Positions 48,476-56,691 of a DNA stretch of 64,000 bases are shown piece after piece. The translations under genes were made by a program, and so were the position numbers. The stretch spans positions 17,788 through 81,787 of the forward strand of contig CANQGL010000001.1 in the NCBI GenBank assembly GCA_947623185.1. Reading direction: 5' to 3'. How positions within the stretch are numbered: position 1 is the stretch's first letter; every line of letters begins with the position of its first letter. The DNA is from an uncultured Lachnospiraceae bacterium (GTDB lineage: Bacteria > Bacillota > Clostridia > Lachnospirales > Lachnospiraceae). A model generated the notes under the pieces. It worked only from the letters and a program-made list of their open reading frames with translations. It made no database searches and had not been told where the DNA came from.

Positions 48476-49417
48476 ATGGAAAGTTTTCTGGTTGCGGCAA
48501 ATGCGGTGATCCCGTTTTTGATCTATCTGACATTCGGGTATCTGGTACGGACATTCGGAGTGGAAACGGAAGAATTTATGAACAGGCTGAATAAGATGGT
48601 ATTCCGCCTGTTTTTCCCGTGCATGACTTTTTACAATATCTACAAAGCCGATTCGGATTCGGCTCCCAGCATTAAGTTTCTGATTTTCCTTGCGGCAGGG
48701 ATCCTGATCTCGGAGGTGATCCTGCTTCTTATCGTTCCCAGGATCGTAAAAGAGAATTCCCGTCGCGGGGTGATCATACAGGCGACGTGCAGGAGCAATT
48801 TTATCCTGTTCGGCCTTCCGCTCACCGTTTCGGTATTCGGAGATATGGCTTCTTCGGCCGCGGCCATGGTGATCACGGAGGTCAGCGCCATTTTCAATAT
48901 TACGTCGGTGATCATTCTGGAGATCTTCAACGGAAAGGGGCTGAGCAGTCCGAAAAAGCTGCTGATCAGCCTGGCGAAGAACCCGCTGCTGGAGGGCGCG
49001 TTCGTCGGAATTATTTTCTTTGTGCTGAAGCTCCGGCTACCGGACGCGGTCGTGGAACCGATCGCCGCCTTCGCCGGTATGACTTCGCCGCTTGCTCTGT
49101 TTATCCTGGGCGCGACGCTGCACTTTGATGCGATCGAAAAGAACCTGAAGTATCTGGTCCCCTCGATCTTTGTAAAGCTTGTGGTTCTGCCCGGTGCCAT
49201 GCTGACTGCGGCGTATCTTCTGGGATTCCGCAGCCTCGAACTGTTTTTCATGATCACGGTGTTCGCGACGCCGGTCGCGACCGCTTCTTATCCGATGGCG
49301 CAGAACATGGGCGGAGACGGAGAGCTGGCGGGGCAGTTCGTGGTGATCAGCACGGTCGTTTCCGTGGCGACGCTGTTTTTCTGGATCTTTGGTATGAACA
49401 GCCTTGGGTTGATCTGA
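48476..49417 (+). CDS. AEC (auxin efflux carrier) family transporter
   Basis: Hydrophobic; MVFRLFFPCMTFYNIYKAD...ATCRSNFILFGLPL...NPLLEGAFVGIIFF...FATPVATASYPMAQNMGGDGELAGQFVVIST. Confidence 0.9.
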   Translation: MESFLVAANAVIPFLIYLTFGYLVRTFGVETEEFMNRLNKMVFRLFFPCMTFYNIYKADSDSAPSIKFLIFLAAGILISEVILLLIVPRIVKENSRRGVIIQATCRSNFILFGLPLTVSVFGDMASSAAAMVITEVSAIFNITSVIILEIFNGKGLSSPKKLLISLAKNPLLEGAFVGIIFFVLKLRLPDAVVEPIAAFAGMTSPLALFILGATLHFDAIEKNLKYLVPSIFVKLVVLPGAMLTAAYLLGFRSLELFFMITVFATPVATASYPMAQNMGGDGELAGQFVVISTVVSVATLFFWIFGMNSLGLI

Positions 49418-49426
49418 AAAATTTGG

Positions 49427-49487
49427 GAGCGGGTCCTGACTGATATTCCCTGTATACGGGGCATATCGGCCAGGGCCCGCTCTTTTT
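49427..49487 (+). terminator. intrinsic terminator
   Basis: GAGCGGGTCCTG...CAGGGCCCGCTC-TTTTT. Confidence 0.75.
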
Positions 49488-49634
49488 GTTTTCGCGGGCA
49501 TTGAACCAGTCTTGCGATGACATTATGCAAGTGGTTTCTCGCTGCGGCGGGAGATCAAAACGTTATTCGCATATATCGATACGACGAGAATTAAAATATT
49601 ATCTTGAATAAATTGTGAATTTATCACAAAAATA

Positions 49635-49663
49635 TTGACATAACATTAAAAAACAAGTATTAT
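49635..49663 (+). promoter_or_regulatory. sigma-A promoter of rloAB-like pair
   Basis: TTGACA-N17-TATTAT. Confidence 0.65.
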
Positions 49664-49688
49664 AGCTAATATAAGGAGGCAAGAGGAT

Positions 49689-50885
49689 ATGCTGGTTCAG
49701 TTTTCATTGAAGAATGTACTGTCATTTAAGGAAAGAACGGTTCTTGACATGACAGCCGTCAGTGCATATAAGGAACATCCGGATAACCTGATCGATATCG
49801 GGTTAAAAGAAAAATTTCTTCGTGTGACGGCAATTTACGGAGCCAATGCCAGCGGGAAGTCAAACCTGAATCTGGCTATGTTCTATTTTGGCAATATTAT
49901 CAGAGGATCTTTTGATAATGTGCGGAACGGCGAGAGCACGGTGATCAAAAAGTATTACAAGCCTTTTCTGTTTGATGAGGAGAAAAATGAAGACTCTGAA
50001 TTCGAAGTGGTGGAGATCCTGGATGGTTTCGAATATCGATACGGCTTTGAATATAATGCGAACAGTATAGAAGCGGAATGGCTTTACGGGAAAAATCTGA
50101 AGACGAATAAGCGCTCAACCATTTTCGAGAGGAGCCGGTCGGAGATCAGCTTCGGAGCGACTGTTCGGAAGGAGTGTTCTCTGTACCAGAAGCAGATCCC
50201 AAAAGAAACGCTGGTCCTTTCCTTTTTTAATAAACTGACCCTTAAAACAGGCGTTTTTCAAAAAGTCTACAGCGGGATCTTGGATACTCTGGTCATACAG
50301 GCGGACTTCTGTGAGGATAGAAGCTTGCTGGAGGCATTGTTGCCTCGGGTGATCGATAATGAGAAGGAAAAGCTGCTTAAATTCCTGAGCGCCATCGATG
50401 TGGGGATCCGGGACATCAGGTACGAAGACAGCGATAATAAAGTCAGGTTTATCACATATCACAGAGGGAAGGACGGAGAGGACCATCCGCTGCCTCTGTA
50501 CTATGAGTCGGAAGGAACGATCAAGAGCATTCTTTTGTTCATCTACGCTCAGATAGCGCTGAAGAGCAATGCGTCAATGTTTGTTGATGAATTGTATGCA
50601 AAGCTTCATCCGCTCCTGTTCAAATTTATCATTGATCTTTTCTACGATGAAAGATCAAAAGCGCAGCTGATCTATACGACACACGACCCGACACTGATGG
50701 ATAAGAGGTTTTTCCGCCGGGATCAGATCTGGTTTGTCGATAAAGATGAAAACGGATGTTCGAAACTGGTCGCGCTTTCGGATTATAAGATTCGGTCGGA
50801 TGCTTCTTTTAAAAAAGACTATCTGGCCGGCGTGTATGGGGGGATCCCGCTACTGAAAGAGTTTGATATGAAGGAAGGTGAATGA
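49689..50885 (+). CDS. RloA/AbiLi-like AAA ATPase (OLD/SMC-type)
   Basis: FSLKNVLSFKERTVLDMTA...VTAIYGANASGKSNLNLAM...GTIKSILLFIYAQIALKSNASMFVDELYAKLHPLL...LIYTTHDPTLMDK. Confidence 0.88.
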   Translation: MLVQFSLKNVLSFKERTVLDMTAVSAYKEHPDNLIDIGLKEKFLRVTAIYGANASGKSNLNLAMFYFGNIIRGSFDNVRNGESTVIKKYYKPFLFDEEKNEDSEFEVVEILDGFEYRYGFEYNANSIEAEWLYGKNLKTNKRSTIFERSRSEISFGATVRKECSLYQKQIPKETLVLSFFNKLTLKTGVFQKVYSGILDTLVIQADFCEDRSLLEALLPRVIDNEKEKLLKFLSAIDVGIRDIRYEDSDNKVRFITYHRGKDGEDHPLPLYYESEGTIKSILLFIYAQIALKSNASMFVDELYAKLHPLLFKFIIDLFYDERSKAQLIYTTHDPTLMDKRFFRRDQIWFVDKDENGCSKLVALSDYKIRSDASFKKDYLAGVYGGIPLLKEFDMKEGE

Positions 50886-51569
50886 GTGGGGACAGACGAC
50901 CTGTTTAAAAAGAGGCGAAAAGAACGGAGACAGAGACGCCATGAATACCTAACGCCAAAGGCCAATTCTTATCTGATCGTTACGGAAGGAAAATGCACGG
51001 AACCGCAGTATTTTAAAGGGATCCGGAAGAGCATTGAGGAAACGATCGGCGGCCGGATCGATGTCGTCGACGCGCCGGTCATACAGATCGAAGGAGAAGG
51101 CGCGTCAACAGGCAGGCTGATCGAGATCACAGACAGGTTGGTAAAGAAGGCGAAAATCCTGTACCAGAATGTGTGGATCGTATTAGATAAGGACGATTTT
51201 TTGGATTTTGATCAGGCGATAGAAGAAGGAGAACGGAAAGGATACCATGTGGCATGGAGCAACCAGTCGTTTGAATACTGGCTGTATCTTCACTTTGATT
51301 ACTGTGATTCGGCGCTGCACAGAGATACATGGAATGAGAAGCTGAACGAGCTGTTTAAAGAACATGATATCGGAGATGGCCAGTACAAAAAGAATTACGA
51401 AAACATCTACGATCTGATCAATACATATGGGAGCACGGATGCGGCGATCCGGCACGCAAAACGCAGGATGGCCGGGTTCAACGAAAAGAAATGCAGTCCT
51501 TCTGCGTATGATCCGGGGACCACGGTATATCTGCTTGTGGAAGAATTGCTGAAAATGAAAGGGGAATGA
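50886..51569 (+). CDS. RloB/AbiLii-like protein (Toprim-like)
   Basis: SYLIVTEGKCTEPQYFKGIRKSI...NVWIVLDKDDF...VAWSNQSFEYWLYLHFDYC; GTG start directly abutting rloA stop. Confidence 0.88.
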   Translation: MGTDDLFKKRRKERRQRRHEYLTPKANSYLIVTEGKCTEPQYFKGIRKSIEETIGGRIDVVDAPVIQIEGEGASTGRLIEITDRLVKKAKILYQNVWIVLDKDDFLDFDQAIEEGERKGYHVAWSNQSFEYWLYLHFDYCDSALHRDTWNEKLNELFKEHDIGDGQYKKNYENIYDLINTYGSTDAAIRHAKRRMAGFNEKKCSPSAYDPGTTVYLLVEELLKMKGE

Positions 51570-51661
51570 GCGGGGTGTGATGCGTTCATTCCTCTCTTGC
51601 AAATCTTTCCTTCTCTGTTATAATAAAAGAGTCGATTTTCAACGGAAAGCGGAGGAAACAT

Positions 51662-52168
51662 ATGTACAACGAACTGACGGAGATGGACATAAAGAAGATC
51701 GAGGAAGAGATCGAGTACCGCAAGCTGGTTGTGCGGAAGGAAGCGATTGAAGCGGTAAAGGAAGCGCGCGCGCAGGGGGATCTGAGCGAGAACTTTGAGT
51801 ATTACGCCGCCAAGCGCGATAAGAACAAGAACGAGAGCCGGATCCGCTATCTGGAGCGGCTGGTGAGAACGGCGAAGGTCATAGAGGACAGATCGAAGGA
51901 GGACGAGATCGGGCTTTACAACACGGTGGACGTCTATTTCGTGGACGACGACGAGACCGAGACGTACAAGATCGTGAGCACGGTGCGCGGCAATTCGCTG
52001 AAGGGGCTCATCAGTTCGGAGTCGCCTCTGGGGAAAGCCCTGCTCGGTCACAAGGTGGGCGATAAGGTCCATGTGGCGCTTGCCGAGCAGCAGAGCGGCT
52101 ATGATGTGATCGTAAAGCGGATCGAAAAGACGGTGGACGACGGAAGCGACGCGCTGCGGAGCTATTAG
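51662..52168 (+). CDS. greA: GreA/GreB-family transcription elongation factor
   Basis: EAIEAVKEARAQGDLSENFEYYAAKRDKNKNESRIRYLE...SPLGKALLGHKVGDKV. Confidence 0.93.
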   Translation: MYNELTEMDIKKIEEEIEYRKLVVRKEAIEAVKEARAQGDLSENFEYYAAKRDKNKNESRIRYLERLVRTAKVIEDRSKEDEIGLYNTVDVYFVDDDETETYKIVSTVRGNSLKGLISSESPLGKALLGHKVGDKVHVALAEQQSGYDVIVKRIEKTVDDGSDALRSY

Positions 52169-52197
52169 GAACCGGTGTGAGAAAGGCAGGTCATAAG

Positions 52198-53475
52198 ATG
52201 GGAGCGGAAAAGAAAGACGCAGTAAGGATCGCGGGATTCCCGCCCAAAATTTATCTGATCATACTGGTGCTTACGGTCGTCTGCATGTACATGGGTGTGA
52301 TCCCTAAAAGTCTGGTGCCCGCATTCTTTGTCGTGATGGTATTGGGCGAGGCTTTGAATTTTATCGGAAACACGGTCCCGATAGTCAGGACCTATCTCGG
52401 CGGTTCCGTCATCTGCATCCTGGGCGCGGCGGCGCTCCGGGCGGTCGGACTGATCCCGCAGCAGTCCCTCGAGACGATGGATTATTTTATCAATGACAGC
52501 GGGTTTTTGATTTTTTACCTTTCGGCGCTGATCACCGGAAGCCTTTTTAATATCGACCGCGATCTGCTCCTTCGGGCGACCGTGCGTATCCTGCCGGTAG
52601 CTGTCGCGGCGGTAGGCGCGGGCATTCTGGCCTCGGGGATCTTCGGTATCCTCCTTGGAGACGGCTTCTGGGACGGGATCCTTTACATCGGAGTCGCCAT
52701 GACGAGCGGCGGTATGACCGCGGGTACAGTCCCGCTTTCGAGCATTTATTCGCAGACGCTGGGCGTCGACGCGTCGGTGATCCTTACCCGGATGGCCCCC
52801 GCGACGGTGCTCGGAAACTGCATCGCGATCATATACGGCGGTCTTTTAAATAATCTTGGAAAATCACATCCGAAACTGACCGGAAACGGAAAACTGGTAA
52901 ACGACGGTACGGTGGCGACTCCGATGCCGCCGATGAAACCGACGTTCGCGCTCCTTTGCACCGGACTTTTTATTTCGTTGGCGTTTTATCAGTTCGGCGC
53001 GCTGTTGCATTCGGTCGTCCCGGTCGTCCCGACATACGCCTGGATGATCATTTCCGTGATCATCGTAAAAGGAACCGGCGTCCTGTCCGCCGAGCTTGAG
53101 GACGCGGCGAGAGAGTGGGGCCAGTTCGCGATCCACAGCTGGACCGCGGCCGCGCTGGCCGGTCTCGGCTTTACGCTGATCGATCTCGGGGAGATCTTAA
53201 AAGTGCTGACGCCGCTTTATCTGATCGCGATCCTTGTGATCGAGACGGTCATCACGCTGACGGCCGCCGGTCTCGGAAAGCTGGTCGGCTTTTATCCGCT
53301 GGAATCGGCGATCGCGGCGGGCATGTGCACGACGAATATGGGCGGCTCCGGCAATGTCGCCGTCCTAAGCAGTTCGCATCGTATGGAGCTTCTTCCCTTC
53401 GCGCAGATCGTGACCCGCTCCTGCGGAGCTTTGATGCTGACGCTGGGCGGGATCCTGGTGCAGATCGTCGGATAA
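52198..53475 (+). CDS. 2-hydroxycarboxylate transporter (2HCT) family protein
   Basis: LGEALNFIGNTVPIVRTYLGGSVICILGAAAL...GVAMTSGGMTAGTVPLSSIYSQTLG...APATVLGNCIAIIYGGLLNNLGK...AGMCTTNMGGSGNVAVLSSSHRMELLPFAQI. Confidence 0.88.
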   Translation: MGAEKKDAVRIAGFPPKIYLIILVLTVVCMYMGVIPKSLVPAFFVVMVLGEALNFIGNTVPIVRTYLGGSVICILGAAALRAVGLIPQQSLETMDYFINDSGFLIFYLSALITGSLFNIDRDLLLRATVRILPVAVAAVGAGILASGIFGILLGDGFWDGILYIGVAMTSGGMTAGTVPLSSIYSQTLGVDASVILTRMAPATVLGNCIAIIYGGLLNNLGKSHPKLTGNGKLVNDGTVATPMPPMKPTFALLCTGLFISLAFYQFGALLHSVVPVVPTYAWMIISVIIVKGTGVLSAELEDAAREWGQFAIHSWTAAALAGLGFTLIDLGEILKVLTPLYLIAILVIETVITLTAAGLGKLVGFYPLESAIAAGMCTTNMGGSGNVAVLSSSHRMELLPFAQIVTRSCGALMLTLGGILVQIVG

Positions 53476-53487
53476 GAAAGAACAATA

Positions 53488-53529
53488 AAAACACCGCTGC
53501 CTCCCCATCGGGGTGATACAGCGGTGTTT
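53488..53529. terminator. bidirectional terminator between convergent operons
   Basis: AAACACCGCTG...CAGCGGTGTTT. Confidence 0.8.
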
Positions 53530-53546
53530 CCGTGTTTATTCCATTC

Positions 53547-53948
53547 TCACAACCGATCGAAGGCCTCGACCCATCCGTCCAGCCGCTGGTAATCGACGGT
53601 GTCGCCCGCGACGCACATGAGCCCGGGGATCGTCGTATTGCTGACCGGGACTTCCCGGACAACGGCGTTCATGATCCGTTCCTGCTCCTTCGGATCGGAG
53701 GTCAGCGCGGTCCCGAACAGGACGACGGTCTTGCCGTTCAGCTTCTTTAGAAAGACTTTCGTCCGTTCGTCGCACATCTCATCTTCCGTACGGAACCCCA
53801 CAAAGACGAGATCGGACTCGACCTCCAGCGCCTCCCGCGAGGGGTAACCGAAATACAGGCAGTCCTCGTCAGGCAGCAGGCTGCGCAGCCGGTCCGCGAG
53901 CGCGGCTGTGTTTCCGGTCACGCTGGAGAAAACGATCGAGTAAGTCAT
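53547..53948 (-). CDS. flavodoxin family protein
   Basis: MTYSIVFSSVTGNTAALADRLRSLL...SDLVFVGFRTEDEMCDERTKVFLKKLNGKTVVLFGT. Confidence 0.85.
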   Translation of the reverse strand: MTYSIVFSSVTGNTAALADRLRSLLPDEDCLYFGYPSREALEVESDLVFVGFRTEDEMCDERTKVFLKKLNGKTVVLFGTALTSDPKEQERIMNAVVREVPVSNTTIPGLMCVAGDTVDYQRLDGWVEAFDRL

Positions 53949-53984
53949 AACCCCTCCCCCTTTACGGTTTACTCTGCCGGGAGT

Positions 53985-54146
53985 TTATTCCACGACTTTG
54001 AACTGATCCTTTCCTACGGAGCAGAGCGGGCATTCCCAGTCGGCCGGGAGATCTTCCCACTTCGTTCCCGGAGCGATCCCGTTATCCGGATCGCCGGCCG
54101 CTTCGTCGTAAATGTAGCCGCAGACTTCGCATTCATATTTCTTCAT
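53985..54146 (-). CDS. rubredoxin
   Basis: [49 protein letters not shown]. Confidence 0.97.
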   Translation of the reverse strand: MKKYECEVCGYIYDEAAGDPDNGIAPGTKWEDLPADWECPLCSVGKDQFKVVE

Positions 54147-54279
54147 GATCTTGTCCTCCTGAAAAAGTATTCGTGATAAGGATACTTTTTTATCCTTTCC
54201 GATATAGTATAGCACAAATAGTAGTTACAAGTACAGACCTATTTGTAAAATATTCACACAGTTACCGGACGAACGGTCC

Positions 54280-55485
54280 TTACTGCCCGATCGCCTCGCA
54301 GAGCGCCGCGGCCAGTTCGTCGATCCCGGCGGCCTGCTCGTCCTTTAAGGCCGACTTAAAGGACAGCGTGGGTTCGAGAACGGTGCAGTTCTTGAGACCG
54401 CCCAGCTCCTCCCGGATCTGCTTCGCGCAGGTGGGAGCCCAGGAGCCGTTCTCGATGAGCGCGACCGTGCGGTTCTGCAGGTTATGGGCGACGAGCTGAT
54501 GAACGAGCGTGTCCATGTTGCAGAAGATCCCGTTGTTGTAGGTGATCGACGCCAACACGAGAGCGGAGCAGCGGAACGCCTCGCCGATGATGTACGAGGG
54601 ATGCGTCTTGGAGACGTCGAAGACGGAGATATGCCGGATCCCGCGCTCCGCAAGCTTTGCGGCGAGGAGATCGGCGGCCTTTTCCGTGTGCCCGTAGACG
54701 GACGCGTAGGCGATGACGACGGACGCCTCCTCGGGCGCATAGGAGCTCCACTTGGAATACTTGTCAAGCAGCCATGCGAAATCCTGACGCCAGACGAGAC
54801 TGTGCAGCGGGCAGATCAGGCTGATCTCAAGTCCGGCGGCCTTCTTCAGCAAAGCCTGGACCTGCTGTCCGTACTTTCCGACGATGTTGGTATAATAGCG
54901 TCTCGCCTCGGCGAGCCACTCGCATTTATAGTCGATTTCGTCGGCGAAAATATTTCCATCTATTGAACCGAATGAACCGAACGCGTCCGCGGAGAACAGG
55001 ATATGCGCGGTTTTTTCGTAGGTGACCATGACCTCCGGCCAGTGGACCATCGGAGCCATCACGAAAGTGAGCTCGTGTGCGCCGAGCGAAAGCGTATCGC
55101 CCTCCTTGACGGTCTGGACCAGATGATCCACGTCAAAATCGAAAAACTGCTTCATCATGGCCGCGGCCTTTGCCGTGCAGACGATCTTGACCTGCGGGTA
55201 GTGGTCGACGATATCGGCGATGGAAGCGCAGTGATCCGGCTCCATGTGGTTGACGATCAGATAGTCGAGCGCGCGGCCGTTAAGGACATGGTCCACGTTC
55301 GCGAGCAGCTCGTGCGTGAAGCCCGCGTCGACCGTATCGAACAGGGCGCACTTTTCATCCGTCAGGAGATAGGAATTATAAGAGACTCCCTTCGGGACCG
55401 GGTATACGTTCTCGAACAGCGCGATCCGCCTGTCGTTGACGCCCACCCAGTACAGGGAGTCTGCGATCTTTCTGGAATAGTTCAT
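54280..55485 (-). CDS. FprA-family A-type flavoprotein (O2/NO reductase-like)
   Basis: Metallo-beta-lactamase-like domain (NHMEPDHCASI...) plus flavodoxin domain (VVIAYASVYGHTEKAADLLAAKL). Confidence 0.93.
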   Translation of the reverse strand: MNYSRKIADSLYWVGVNDRRIALFENVYPVPKGVSYNSYLLTDEKCALFDTVDAGFTHELLANVDHVLNGRALDYLIVNHMEPDHCASIADIVDHYPQVKIVCTAKAAAMMKQFFDFDVDHLVQTVKEGDTLSLGAHELTFVMAPMVHWPEVMVTYEKTAHILFSADAFGSFGSIDGNIFADEIDYKCEWLAEARRYYTNIVGKYGQQVQALLKKAAGLEISLICPLHSLVWRQDFAWLLDKYSKWSSYAPEEASVVIAYASVYGHTEKAADLLAAKLAERGIRHISVFDVSKTHPSYIIGEAFRCSALVLASITYNNGIFCNMDTLVHQLVAHNLQNRTVALIENGSWAPTCAKQIREELGGLKNCTVLEPTLSFKSALKDEQAAGIDELAAALCEAIGQ

Positions 55486-55618
55486 TTAGATTTCCTCCGT
55501 TTCTGAAAATAAGTAAAAATGATGCCGGTCAGCCGAAGCGCATACCGGCGCTGTTACCATTGTAAAGTGTAAACGGAATGATTTCAAGATATTTCCTGCA
55601 AATTGTGAAAAATAACGG

Positions 55619-55647
55619 TTGACAATTCGACAGGGCGGACGTATAAT
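55619..55647 (+). promoter_or_regulatory. consensus sigma-A promoter of feo operon
   Basis: TTGACA-N17-TATAAT (perfect consensus hexamers). Confidence 0.85.
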
Positions 55648-55656
55648 ACAACTGAA

Positions 55657-55675
55657 ATTGAGATTCGTTTTCAAT
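55657..55675 (+). promoter_or_regulatory. Fur-box-like operator
   Basis: ATTGAGATTCGTTTTCAAT just downstream of feo -10. Confidence 0.65.
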
Positions 55676-55771
55676 TACGATCAATCAGGATCCATTGCAA
55701 CGGCAAGCACGCGGCCGCCCGGAGACACGATTCGGAGCCGGCCGGAGGATGCGGGAACAGGAGGTGCCGCT

Positions 55772-56002
55772 ATGAGCCTGATCGACGGACTGATCGTCCT
55801 TGCGGTTGCCGGACTTGCGGTCGCCGCGTTCCTGAGCCTGAAAAAGCAGAAAAAGAACGGCGGATGCTGCGGAAGCTGCGCGGGATGCGCCGGGTGCGGA
55901 AGCTGCGGAATCGATCCGGGCAGGGGAACGGACCTGAATAAGAGTACCGGCCCGAACATGGGAGCCGGTCCGGGTAAAAAGGAGGAAACACCATGCCGAT
56001 GA
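55772..56002 (+). CDS. FeoB-associated Cys-rich membrane protein
   Basis: Single TM then GGCCGSCAGCAGCGSCG. Confidence 0.8.
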   Translation: MSLIDGLIVLAVAGLAVAAFLSLKKQKKNGGCCGSCAGCAGCGSCGIDPGRGTDLNKSTGPNMGAGPGKKEETPCR

Positions 56003-56202
56003 CTTTTTTGCGCCCCGGTGAAAAGGGGACGATCAAACGTGTCGGAGGAGCCGAGGATACCAAGCGTTTTCTCGCGAACCTCGGTTTTGTCGGAGGCAGC
56101 GAAGTGAGCGTGATCTCCGAACTGAACGGGAACCTGATCGTGAACGTCAAGGATTCCCGCGTCGCGATCAACCGCGAGATGGCAAAGCATATTATGGTGT
56201 AG
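55993..56202 (+). CDS. feoA: FeoA domain protein 1
   Basis: 70-aa SH3-like FeoA; FLANLGFVGGSEVSVISELNGNLIVNVKDSRVAINREMAKHI. Confidence 0.9.
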   Translation: MPMTFLRPGEKGTIKRVGGAEDTKRFLANLGFVGGSEVSVISELNGNLIVNVKDSRVAINREMAKHIMV

Positions 56203-56209
56203 TCCGAAA

Positions 56210-56359
56210 CCGCCCAAAGGCGGCGCAGGCTGCGCCAAAATATTTCCCCAACGGTTAGCCTAGACAAACCACACGCATGGGGGAGGGGGGGATGGAAGCG
56301 AGACGCAAGCCCTCCCTGCGAAATACCGGGATAAACCGCGTACATAGGCGGTTTTCCGG
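56210..56359 (+). other. structured intergenic region between the two feoA genes
   Basis: Successive inverted repeats: CCGCC-CAAA-GGCGG, GGCGCA-ggc-TGCGCC, CGCAtggGGGAGGG...CCCTCCCTGCG, AAACCGC...GCGGTTT. Confidence 0.5.
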
Positions 56360-56442
56360 CCATGGGTTAGTCGCTGCAAACTGAATTTACGGGGATCAAT
56401 GCCGCCTTATTTTCATCGGGACGGCAGGAAAGGAGAGAGTAT

Positions 56443-56667
56443 ATGACATTACGGGAAGTGCCGGTAAATTCGACGGTATCCGTCGTAAAGGTCGGCGGTG
56501 AGGGCGCGTTCCGCCGCAGGATCATGGACATGGGCATCACCAAGGGCGTTCAGATCTACGTCCGCAAGGTGGCCCCGCTCGGCGATCCGGTCGAGGTTAC
56601 GGTCCGCGGCTACGAACTGTCCCTGCGCAAGGGCGACGCGGAAAGCATTGAAGTACAGAATGCATAA
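56443..56667 (+). CDS. feoA: FeoA domain protein 2
   Basis: RRRIMDMGITKGVQIYVRKVAPLGDPVEVTVRGYELSLRKGDAESIEV. Confidence 0.93.
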   Translation: MTLREVPVNSTVSVVKVGGEGAFRRRIMDMGITKGVQIYVRKVAPLGDPVEVTVRGYELSLRKGDAESIEVQNA

Positions 56668-56691
56668 CAGGATAGAATCAGGAGGAAAGAA

